A stretch of 6,689 nucleotides of DNA from Cytophagales bacterium (GTDB taxonomy: Bacteria; Bacteroidota; Bacteroidia; Cytophagales; Cyclobacteriaceae), in assembly GCA_003504855.1 (NCBI GenBank), contig DNZD01000110.1, positions 1 to 6,689 of the forward strand. The letters are read 5' to 3'. The notes beneath the pieces are model-generated. The model worked only from the letters and a program-made list of their open reading frames with translations, was not told the origin of the DNA and ran no database searches. Positions 1 to 6,174 of this stretch are shown here, piece after piece. Positions within the stretch are counted from its first letter, which is position 1, and each line of letters opens with the position of its first letter. The position numbers were made by a program, and so were the translations under genes.

Positions 1-562
1 ACGAACCGAATGCCGGGAGGATCAGTTGGTTTGGCGAAAGCCAGAAGCAGGGCAGCACAATTCCTTGTCGGCCGCGTCCCTCAAGGCGGGCACCGGGATG
101 CAGGTGACCGGCCATATTGATCCGACCGTCCGGAATGTCTTCATGCGCCATCGGTTCGTGGGTGAGCAGATAGACGCCTGCGTCAATGGCATCCGCCACC
201 TTGAGCCCTTTACGGATATACTGGGTTTCACTCATGATGTCGTGATTGCCCCGGACCAATTCAAAAGATACAGCGGCGAAATGTGTCATGATCTGGCCCA
301 ATATTTCCCATTCGTCATTGTAATGGCTGTGAAAGAGGTCACCCAGAAATACCACGCGGGCGGGCTTAGTTAAGCTGATCAGGTCGATGAGGGTCTCTTC
401 ATTGTGGCGGTTGGCTGCTGCGGGTACGGGCATCCCTGCCTGACGAAAATGATTGATCTTGCCGAAGTGCAGGTCAGCGATGATGAGCATCTTCTCCGCA
501 TCCAAAAACGCTGCTTTTTCTGGTAAAAGCCTGAGGCCGTTGATGTTATTTTCTGACTTCAA
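1..562 (-). CDS. pdeM: Ligase-associated metallophosphoesterase, PdeM/MPE type (3' end cut by window edge)
   Basis: Calcineurin-like binuclear metallophosphoesterase; characterised members are manganese-dependent DNA endonucleases associated with a repair ligase, exonuclease and helicase. 187 residues are visible and the family is usually about 210-220, so roughly 25-35 are missing past base 1. Metal-binding motifs appear in order: ADLHFGK (D30, H32), LGDLFHS (D75), RGNHD (N106, H107), THEP (H135) and GHLHPG (H153, H155). The frame has no ATG before residue 25, and that Met lies inside the first core strand. The conserved lead-in LRLLPEKA (10-17) must be included, so translation probably starts at TTG 562-560; CTG 574-572 is the alternative, and the frame stops at 577-575. 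No Shine-Dalgarno is visible. It is divergent from the phosphate transporter and shares its 213-base upstream region. Family assignment is firm; the exact start is uncertain. Confidence 0.9.
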   Translation of the reverse strand, partial: MKSENNINGLRLLPEKAAFLDAEKMLIIADLHFGKINHFRQAGMPVPAAANRHNEETLIDLISLTKPARVVFLGDLFHSHYNDEWEILGQIMTHFAAVSFELVRGNHDIMSETQYIRKGLKVADAIDAGVYLLTHEPMAHEDIPDGRINMAGHLHPGARLEGRGRQGIVLPCFWLSPNQLILPAFGS

Positions 563-598
563 TGGAATATGCAGTTAGCGAAAGATAAGACAGTTTTC

Positions 599-620
599 AG
601 GGCTTTTTGGGGCCCTTTTT
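599..620 (+). terminator. Terminator-like hairpin with T-run in the pdeM/pit intergenic region
   Basis: A stem AGGGC/GCCCT (599-603 with 612-616), extendable by one T-G wobble and closing a loop of about six bases, is followed by further T residues to 620. This is a small intrinsic-terminator shape for rightward transcription. No rightward gene ends here, so it could only stop transcripts antisense to pdeM or attenuate a long transporter leader. The stem is short, so it may be chance. Confidence 0.35.
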
Positions 621-678
621 CAATCGAATTTTGCTTCCCGAAAACGGCAATAAGTCCTATCTTTCCACCACTGAATTC

Positions 679-705
679 TTAACATTCGCTTAACCTGGCA
701 TAACG
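679..705 (+). promoter_or_regulatory. Pho-box-like tandem repeat upstream of the phosphate transporter
   Basis: TTAACA at 679-684 and TTAACC at 690-695 are direct repeats exactly 11 bases apart, with a degenerate third unit ATAACG at 700-705. Response regulators of the PhoB/PhoP family bind direct repeats with an 11-base period, and TTAACA-like units are typical of the Bacillus PhoP version. The second unit falls where the -33 element would be for the -7-like box at 716-723, a normal position for PhoB-type activation. Site function is inferred from position, periodicity and the downstream gene. Confidence 0.5.
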
Positions 706-715
706 TCAACCCAAC

Positions 716-723
716 TACCTTTC
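716..723 (+). promoter_or_regulatory. Probable -7 promoter element for the phosphate transporter
   Basis: TACCTTTC matches the Bacteroidota -7 consensus TAnnTTTG except at the last base. It begins 10 bases after the Pho-box-like repeats and would place the transcription start near 728, giving a leader of about 47 bases before the ATG at 776. No TTTG-type -33 element lies at the expected distance, as expected for an activator-dependent promoter. Confidence 0.4.
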
Positions 724-775
724 ACCCAAAATGGATTTACAGGGGAGCCTGTTGATCCTGTAATTCCAAGACCCC

Positions 776-2188
776 ATGTTCGAACTCGACTTTGCCTATT
801 CTGCGCTCCTCATCATTTGCCTGCTGGCAGCCTGCTCCTTTGAATTTGTAAATGGTTTCCACGATACAGCTAATGCTGTGGCGACGGTGATCTATACCAA
901 TTCGTTGAAGCCATGGGTAGCCGTAATCTGGTCCGGATTCATGAACTCCATGGGGGTGTTATATGGTGGTATTGCGGTGGCGATGGGTATCGTCAATCTT
1001 TTGCCGGTGGAATCACTGGTAGATCAGAACATCACGCATAGTATTTGTATGGTGGCAGCCCTCCTGTTGAGTGCCATATTCTGGAACTTATTGACCTGGT
1101 ATCTTGGAATTCCCTGCTCCAGTTCCCACACCTTAATTGGCTCTATCCTGGGCGTAGGTATTGCTTACTCTTTCCTTCCTGATGCCGCCTCCACAGCGGT
1201 AAACTGGACCAAAGCTGAAGAGATCGGAATATCCCTGCTGATTTCGCCGATGGTTGGTTTTACACTGACGATCATTCTGATGTATTTGATTCGTGTTACA
1301 ACCAAGGGCAAGCCTTATGGGGAAGACCTCTTCAAAGAGCCCAAGAAAAACACGCCTCCTCCCCCCTGGATCCGTGGCACGTTGTTGCTCACCTGTACCA
1401 GCGTCAGTTTCTTTCACGGACAAAACGATGGTCAGAAAGGCGTTGGTTTGATCATGTTGATACTCATTGGTATCGTCCCGGGATTCTTCGCCCTCAATGC
1501 CAATTTTGACACGACTAAACTTCGTGAACCTATCAGTCGAATTGAATCGGTTATTTCAACGATTGATGCCACGCCACTGTCGGCGCCCGACCGGGAAAAA
1601 CTGGCAGCGGCCAAGGAGATGAACGCCGACCTGCATGTGACGCTGGATTCGATCGGAAGCGTGAATGCCCTGCCCCGCGAAGCAAGATTTAAAGTACGCA
1701 AAGACATCCTCGTGATGGACCGCAACCTCAGTGAGTTGATGAAGAAAGAGGAAGCCCGGGTAAGCGAAAGCGACAAGAAAATCCTCAAAGAAAATCTGAA
1801 GAGCGTACGTAAACTTACCGACTACTCACCAGGCTGGGTCATTATCCTGATCTCTGTTTCCCTGGGATTGGGTACCATGATTGGTTGGAAGCGCATCGTA
1901 AAGACCATTGGCGAGAAGATCGGCAAAGAACACCTCAGCTATGCGCAGGGTGCCAGCGCCGAACTCGTTGCCGCAAGCACCATTGGAATGTCCAGTTACC
2001 TGGGTCTGCCGGTAAGCACCACACACGTGCTGTCGTCGGGCATTGCAGGAAGCATGGTCGCCAACAAGGGTGTTAAAAATCTGCAACCGGATACCGTTCG
2101 CAACATCCTGATTGCCTGGTTCCTGACGTTGCCTGTAGTGATCCTGATGTCGGGATCTTTGTTCCTCCTCTTCCGCGCTATTTTCTAA
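776..2188 (+). CDS. pit: PiT-family inorganic phosphate transporter
   Basis: Inner-membrane low-affinity phosphate permease; the family co-transports metal-phosphate or phosphate with a cation. The 470 residues show the family's inverted duplication: NGFHDTANAVAT (26-37) and GIPCSSSHTLIGSILG (111-126) in the first half, HGQNDGQK (214-221), AQGASAELVAAS (390-401) and GLPVSTTHVLSSGIAG (410-425) in the second. Hydrophobic segments fill about 5-25, 45-75, 88-130, 150-172, 200-240, 353-372 and 443-468. Residues about 241-350 form a long charged, probably helical hydrophilic insert. The frame is closed by TAA at 761-763, making ATG 776 the first possible start; no Shine-Dalgarno is seen. A Pho-box-like repeat upstream suggests phosphate-starvation control. 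Its stop overlaps that of the convergent helicase by four bases. Family certain; substrate by homology. Confidence 0.95.
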   Translation: MFELDFAYSALLIICLLAACSFEFVNGFHDTANAVATVIYTNSLKPWVAVIWSGFMNSMGVLYGGIAVAMGIVNLLPVESLVDQNITHSICMVAALLLSAIFWNLLTWYLGIPCSSSHTLIGSILGVGIAYSFLPDAASTAVNWTKAEEIGISLLISPMVGFTLTIILMYLIRVTTKGKPYGEDLFKEPKKNTPPPPWIRGTLLLTCTSVSFFHGQNDGQKGVGLIMLILIGIVPGFFALNANFDTTKLREPISRIESVISTIDATPLSAPDREKLAAAKEMNADLHVTLDSIGSVNALPREARFKVRKDILVMDRNLSELMKKEEARVSESDKKILKENLKSVRKLTDYSPGWVIILISVSLGLGTMIGWKRIVKTIGEKIGKEHLSYAQGASAELVAASTIGMSSYLGLPVSTTHVLSSGIAGSMVANKGVKNLQPDTVRNILIAWFLTLPVVILMSGSLFLLFRAIF

Positions 2189-4626
2189 TCCTCGGACCAG
2201 GTCAGCACCATCCGCTTTACGCGATCTTCCAACCGCTCGGAGGTCAGTTTGTCGCGTGATAACCTGTCGACCATGATGGGGAAAGCAAAAGGCGTAGGCC
2301 GGTCTGGTTCGCGCACTACAATTTTCTGATGACGAATGCGCTCCAACGCCTGTCGCATCCGTGCTTCTTCCAACTGAAAATCCATTACCTCCTCATAGGC
2401 CTGGTGGAGCAACAGGTTGCCTGAATCATAGTCGTTGAATACGCTAAAAAATAATTGTGCAGACGATTGAACATGCCGGTCGCGGATACGCTGCCCGGGA
2501 AATCCCTTAAACACCAATCCCGCAATGGAGGCGATGTCCCTGAACTTACGTCGTGCCATTTCTATGGCATTGATACTGGCCTGAATGTCTTTCAGCAGGT
2601 TATCGCTTCCGAGCACATCGGTTTCCAGGGCTTCAAACAAGGGGATCTCCTGATCGGACAACAGCTCAAAGCCATAGTCATTCATGGCCATTGAAAAGGT
2701 AATAGGTTTGATCTGTGAGATGCGATACGCCACCAGCGACGCGAGGCCTTCGTGAACCAGACGGCCTTCAAACGGAAACATCACGACATGATACCCTTCG
2801 TCGGTATGGAAGTACTCGATCAACAGTTCGTTCATCCGCGGCAGGTGCGACCTTAGGGCCTGCAGGTCCATCAGTGGTCGCAGAAACTTCATTTCGTCAT
2901 CGCGCTCCTGCCCTTCAGCGGCCTCATGTACCTTGCGTCGGATCATTTCACTCATTTGCGACGACAATGGCATCCGTCCTCCCTGCCAGGATGGAACTCG
3001 CCCGGACTTCTTTTTCGATTTCCGTACCTGCACATCCATATCCTTGATTCTTACGAACTCGAGCACACGGCCTGCAAACCAAAACGTATCGCCGGGAGAC
3101 AGTCGGGAAATAAAACCCTCTTCGATGGAACCCAGGTATTTGCCACTCAGGAATTTAACCAACAAGGACGTGTCGCCGACAATCGTACCTATCGATAGGC
3201 GGTGACGCAGCGCCACCCGCCGGTTGTTCACTTTGTAAATACCATCTTCGACGTCCACTTTTCGGTATTCGTCATATGCCGTCAGCGACTCACCACCCGT
3301 GGTGATGAAACGCAGCACCCATTGAAATTCTTCTTCGGTGATATCCTGATAAGAAAACGTCTGTTTGAGCTCAGACCAGATCACATCGGGCTTGAAGCCG
3401 TCCGACACTGCCAAGGTGATCAGGTATTGTATCAGCACATCAAATGAGCGAACATAGGGAATACGGTCTTCGACAAGATGGGCGTCCATCGCATCGCGCA
3501 CGGCAGCCGCTTCGATGAGTTCCAGTGAATGGGTAGGTAGAAAGTGGATGCGGCTTACGGCCCCTGGCTGGTGCCCGCTACGGCCCGCACGCTGAAGAAA
3601 CCGGGCCACACCTTTAGCGCTTCCAACCTGGATGATGGTTTCCACGGGCCGAAAATCCACCCCAAGGTCAAGACTGGATGTGCACACCACGGCTTTAAGT
3701 TTGCCTTCATGCAGTTGCTCCTCTACCCAGTGCCTAAGGTCCTGGCTGATGGACCCATGATGCAGTGCAATCTGTCCGGAGAGCTCGGGGGCAACCTCCA
3801 GCATCTTCTGGTACCAGATTTCGGCGAATGACCTTGTATTCGTAAAAATGAGTGTGCTCTTGCCCGATCGAACAATATCCACTGCTTTCTGCAGCAAATG
3901 AATACCCAAATGTCCTGCCCAAGGCATTCGATCCAACTTATCCGGAAATACCGATAACACCTCCACCTGCTTCTCGATGTTAGCCCGGATGATACGGGGT
4001 TTGGGCTGTTTGCCGGGTCCCAGCAGCACGTCAAGCGACTGGTCCATATTGCCAATAGTGGCCGATATGCCCCAGATCTTTAGCCCTGGTGCGACGGACT
4101 TCAGTCTCGACAATGCGAGCTCCACCTGAACACCACGCTTGGAGCCCATCAATTCATGCCACTCATCCACGACGATGGCGCGCAGATCTGAGAAGTATGA
4201 TTCATATCCTTTCTGGGAGAGCAGGAGATGTAAGCTCTCAGGTGTGGTGATGAGGAATTGCGGCGGCTTTTCTTTTTGTCTTGCTTTCTGTGCGGCTGTG
4301 GTGTCGCCGGAACGGATACCCACCTTCCATGAAGCGCCCATACCCGTAATGGCCTTCTCTGTGGCGTCCTGAATTTCCCTCGACAAAGCGCGGATGGGTG
4401 CGATCCAGATGGCTTGCAGTTTTTTTGATTTGGATTGCATGCCATCGAGAATGATGGGGACTACCATGGAGTAGGTCTTGCCACTGCCGGTTGGGGCATT
4501 GACGAGGCCGCTCTCTCCCCGGGAATAGGCTTCCCAGGCCTCAACCTGAAAGGGAAACGGGGTCCAGCCCTGTTTGTTGAACCACACATGTCCCTTTTCC
4601 AATTCCAGTTGATTATTTTTCGGCAT
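2185..4626 (-). CDS. Ligase-associated DEXH-box DNA helicase (Lhr-Core type)
   Basis: Superfamily 2 ATP-dependent helicase of the ligase-associated DNA damage response group; characterised Lhr-Core relatives translocate 3'-to-5' on single-stranded DNA and unwind duplexes. Motifs in the 813 residues: NAPTGSGKT (Walker A, 43-51), APIRAL (Ia, 76-81), TTPES (Ib, 127-131), DEWH (Walker B, 154-157), SAT (III, 188-190), IFTNTRS (IV, 260-266), SSLDLGVDF (V, 317-325) and QRAGRSGH (VI, 345-352). After the two RecA-like domains come a probable winged helix (about 380-480) and the C-terminal Lhr-specific DEAD/H-associated region (about 590-790). Length is normal and no motif is damaged. ATG 4626 is a good start, giving the usual short lead into GWTPFPFQ (20-27). 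Its common partner pdeM lies downstream on the same strand, beyond the phosphate transporter; ligase and exonuclease genes are not in the window. Confidence 0.95.
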   Translation of the reverse strand: MPKNNQLELEKGHVWFNKQGWTPFPFQVEAWEAYSRGESGLVNAPTGSGKTYSMVVPIILDGMQSKSKKLQAIWIAPIRALSREIQDATEKAITGMGASWKVGIRSGDTTAAQKARQKEKPPQFLITTPESLHLLLSQKGYESYFSDLRAIVVDEWHELMGSKRGVQVELALSRLKSVAPGLKIWGISATIGNMDQSLDVLLGPGKQPKPRIIRANIEKQVEVLSVFPDKLDRMPWAGHLGIHLLQKAVDIVRSGKSTLIFTNTRSFAEIWYQKMLEVAPELSGQIALHHGSISQDLRHWVEEQLHEGKLKAVVCTSSLDLGVDFRPVETIIQVGSAKGVARFLQRAGRSGHQPGAVSRIHFLPTHSLELIEAAAVRDAMDAHLVEDRIPYVRSFDVLIQYLITLAVSDGFKPDVIWSELKQTFSYQDITEEEFQWVLRFITTGGESLTAYDEYRKVDVEDGIYKVNNRRVALRHRLSIGTIVGDTSLLVKFLSGKYLGSIEEGFISRLSPGDTFWFAGRVLEFVRIKDMDVQVRKSKKKSGRVPSWQGGRMPLSSQMSEMIRRKVHEAAEGQERDDEMKFLRPLMDLQALRSHLPRMNELLIEYFHTDEGYHVVMFPFEGRLVHEGLASLVAYRISQIKPITFSMAMNDYGFELLSDQEIPLFEALETDVLGSDNLLKDIQASINAIEMARRKFRDIASIAGLVFKGFPGQRIRDRHVQSSAQLFFSVFNDYDSGNLLLHQAYEEVMDFQLEEARMRQALERIRHQKIVVREPDRPTPFAFPIMVDRLSRDKLTSERLEDRVKRMVLTWSED

Positions 4627-4628
4627 GG

Positions 4629-4638
4629 ATTAAACAAA
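4629..4638 (+). promoter_or_regulatory. Possible regulator half-site in the helicase/MerR divergent gap
   Basis: ATTAAACAAA here is identical to the ten bases at 5585-5594, the right arm and flank of the palindrome upstream of the sigma factor gene. It lies 2 bases upstream of the helicase ATG and 43 bases upstream of the regulator ATG at 4682. It could be an autoregulatory binding site for the MerR/B12 protein that also touches helicase expression. In an A/T-rich gap a single 10-mer match may be chance. No convincing TAnnTTTG box was seen in this 55-base gap on either strand; the nearest is TGTATTTG on the minus strand. Confidence 0.35.
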
Positions 4639-4681
4639 TCACCAGTCTGCAGGTTATTACCCCAAATACACCCTTACTACC

Positions 4682-5560
4682 ATGGGCCGTTATTCCATCA
4701 AGGAACTTGAAAAGCTATCGGGAATTAAAGCCCACACCATTCGCATTTGGGAAAAACGTCACAAGATCATTTTGCCGGAACGAACGGATACCAATATCCG
4801 ATTTTACTCTGATGATGATCTGAAAAAGATCATCAATGTTTCCCTGCTCAACAACAACGGCATTAAAATATCCAAAATCGCTGATCTCACAGACGCCGAA
4901 CTGAACCAACAGGTCAAAGCGCTGAGCGATGCACAAACCGATCCGGAAATTCACATCGACCAACTGGTGGTGGCCATGGTTGATCTGGACGAAGAGAATT
5001 TCGAACACATCCTCAATGGATTTATCCTCCGCTATGGCTTTGAGCATTCCATCACGGAGATCATTTACCCGTTTCTCGACAAGATCGGCGTGTTGTGGCA
5101 AACCGGAAATGTGACTCCTGCCCAGGAGCACTTCATTTCGAACCTGATCCGCCAGAAGTTGATCGCTGCCATTGATGCGTTACCCTTGCCCCCACGCGGC
5201 AAGCCCGTTGCACTGCTTTTCCTGCCCGATCATGAACTACATGAATTGGGTTTGCTGTTCCATTATTATGTCATCAAGAAATCCGGCCTGCGCACCTACT
5301 ACCTGGGCCAAATGGTGCCTTACCGCGACCTCATCGAGATCTGCAAAACGCACCGGCCTACGTATCTGATTACGTCTATCACCAGTTCACAGGGTGCGGG
5401 CGAGCTTCAAGCCTACCTCGATAAACTGTGCTCCGAAATGCATCACAGCCGCGTGCTGATATCTGGCTATGCCGTTCGGAAAACCGCCCTCAAGATGCCG
5501 TCCAACCTGCATGTTTTCTCGCGTTCTGCCGAGCTGAAGGCCCTTTTAGGCGTTAAGTAG
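4682..5560 (+). CDS. MerR-family regulator with cobalamin-binding domain (CarH/LitR-like photoreceptor)
   Basis: Predicted DNA-binding repressor of carotenoid genes using a B12 cofactor. Of 292 residues, 1-70 form a MerR winged helix: YSIKELEKLSGIKAHTIRIW (4-23) carries the helix-turn-helix and NIRFYSDDDL (38-47) the wing. Residues about 90-165 form the helical cobalamin cap with the CarH-type W-x9-EH motif (W139, E149, H150). Residues about 175-290 are a Rossmann-like B12 domain with ExHxxG (E185, H187, G190), H187 being the expected lower cobalt ligand. In CarH the dark adenosylcobalamin form is a DNA-binding tetramer that light breaks apart. Here Q140 stands where Thermus CarH has His132, the light-state upper ligand. 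Residues 261-264 read SGYA in place of the classical GG. The gene precedes a sigma factor and crtI, matching a carotenoid role. ATG 4682 fits the family N-terminus. Family sure; light sensing inferred. Confidence 0.88.
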   Translation: MGRYSIKELEKLSGIKAHTIRIWEKRHKIILPERTDTNIRFYSDDDLKKIINVSLLNNNGIKISKIADLTDAELNQQVKALSDAQTDPEIHIDQLVVAMVDLDEENFEHILNGFILRYGFEHSITEIIYPFLDKIGVLWQTGNVTPAQEHFISNLIRQKLIAAIDALPLPPRGKPVALLFLPDHELHELGLLFHYYVIKKSGLRTYYLGQMVPYRDLIEICKTHRPTYLITSITSSQGAGELQAYLDKLCSEMHHSRVLISGYAVRKTALKMPSNLHVFSRSAELKALLGVK

Positions 5561-5562
5561 TC

Positions 5563-5592
5563 TGTTTAATCATTTATAATAAATATTAAACA
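5563..5592. promoter_or_regulatory. 30-base nearly perfect palindrome, candidate operator for the sigma/crt operon
   Basis: Outer arms TGTTTAAT (5563-5570) and ATTAAACA (5585-5592) are exact reverse complements, and inner arms ATTTAT (5572-5577) and ATAAAT (5579-5584) are too, with one unpaired C at 5571 and a central A at 5578. It starts 3 bases after the regulator stop codon and ends 28 bases before the TATCTTTG box. The stem is almost entirely A/T and lacks a T-run, so a dimeric protein-binding site is likelier than a terminator. The candidate binder is the MerR/B12 regulator next door, by inference. Confidence 0.55.
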
Positions 5593-5620
5593 AAATTAGG
5601 TCCAATCAATCTGATCGGCC

Positions 5621-5628
5621 TATCTTTG
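5621..5628 (+). promoter_or_regulatory. -7 promoter element of the sigma factor/crtI operon
   Basis: TATCTTTG is an exact match to the Bacteroidota primary-sigma -7 consensus TAnnTTTG. A transcription start near 5634 would give a leader of about 25 bases to the ATG at 5659. The -33 region (about 5597-5600, TAGG) is poor, suggesting a weak or regulated promoter. The palindrome lies immediately upstream of that region. Confidence 0.6.
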
Positions 5629-5649
5629 TTCATTATTTGAATATAAACG

Positions 5650-5660
5650 TTGAACAAAAT
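5650..5660 (+). promoter_or_regulatory. Weak third copy of the candidate half-site over the sigma factor start
   Basis: TTGAACAAAAT differs by one base from TTAAACAAAAT at 5586-5596, the right palindrome arm with its flank. Together the two would bracket the -7 box at 5621-5628. It overlaps the translation start region, so the resemblance may simply reflect an A-rich initiation region. Confidence 0.2.
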
Positions 5661-6162
5661 GACTATCGCCGAATTCAGCAAGCAGGTGGCCACTTTACGG
5701 CCTACGCTAAGGACATTCACCTACCGCTTTACGGCAGATCGCGAGGAATCACAGGACCTGATTCAGGAGACCATCCTCAAGGCATTGTTGTACCGCGACA
5801 AGTTCAAAGACGACACGAACCTGAAGGGATGGCTTTTCACCATCATGCGCAATACCTACATCAACAATTACCGCAAGGCCCAGCGGGCGCGCACCGTCCG
5901 TGATGATTCCGAAGGCAGCTATTTTCTCAATGTAGAAGACACCCACACCTTCAATCAGCCGGAAGGCAGTGTGGAATTCAAGGAAGTGTGGAAAAACATG
6001 AATGCCGTAAAGGATGAATTGTTGATACCTTTTAAGATGCATACCACCGGATATAAATACCACGAAATAGCTGAGCACCTCAATCTGCCGATTGGTACCG
6101 TAAAAAACCGGATATTTCATGCCCGGAAGGAAATCCAGAAGAAATTGACCGGATATCGCTAA
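5659..6162 (+). CDS. ECF-type RNA polymerase sigma factor
   Basis: Small sigma-70 family factor of 167 residues containing only regions 2 and 4. Region 2 spans about 11-75: DREESQDLIQETILKALLYR (27-46) is the core-binding and -10 recognition part, followed by GWLFTIMRNTYINNYRK (57-73). Region 4 spans about 113-163, with the helix-turn-helix YHEIAEHLNLPIGTVKNRIF (134-153). No extra C-terminal domain is present, and no anti-sigma gene is adjacent in the window, so control is probably transcriptional, through the upstream MerR/B12 regulator. That parallels LitR-LitS in Streptomyces. ATG 5659 gives MTIAEF; in-frame TTG 5650 would add three residues and is less likely. The stop is 12 bases before the crtI start, so the two genes are almost surely co-transcribed. 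Whether it directs its own operon or other light-response genes cannot be told from the sequence. Confidence 0.93.
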   Translation: MTIAEFSKQVATLRPTLRTFTYRFTADREESQDLIQETILKALLYRDKFKDDTNLKGWLFTIMRNTYINNYRKAQRARTVRDDSEGSYFLNVEDTHTFNQPEGSVEFKEVWKNMNAVKDELLIPFKMHTTGYKYHEIAEHLNLPIGTVKNRIFHARKEIQKKLTGYR

Positions 6163-6174
6163 ATAGGCTTACAT

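Noticed and set aside
22..231. Leftward open frame of 69 codons overlapping pdeM
   Set aside because: Another frame of the same strand as pdeM, with no motifs; the pdeM frame explains this DNA.
26..373. Rightward open frame of about 115 codons
   Set aside because: It lies antisense to pdeM, whose frame carries all metallophosphoesterase motifs; the rightward translation shows no recognisable family.
580..587. Minus-strand TATCTTTC as a -7 box for pdeM
   Set aside because: Good sequence match, but it leaves a leader of only about ten bases to the TTG start and no -33 element at a suitable distance; too weak to list.
658..665. TATCTTTC as a -7 box for the phosphate transporter
   Set aside because: It would place the Pho-box-like repeats downstream of the transcription start, and the nearest TTTG is about four bases too far upstream. 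TACCTTTC at 716 fits better.
731..763. ATG at 731 in frame with the phosphate transporter
   Set aside because: The frame reaches TAA at 761-763 before the transporter start, so it cannot extend the protein.
2455..4445. Several open frames of 60-110 codons within the helicase region, on both strands
   Set aside because: They overlap an intact helicase frame with all motifs and have the low-complexity composition of shadow frames.
1..4626. Helicase plus nuclease as an anti-phage defence pair
   Set aside because: Both proteins match the known ligase-associated DNA repair families, and no other defence gene or island feature is present.
5563..5592. Palindrome as an intrinsic terminator of the MerR gene
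   Set aside because: The stem is almost wholly A/T and no T-run follows; a protein-binding site fits better.
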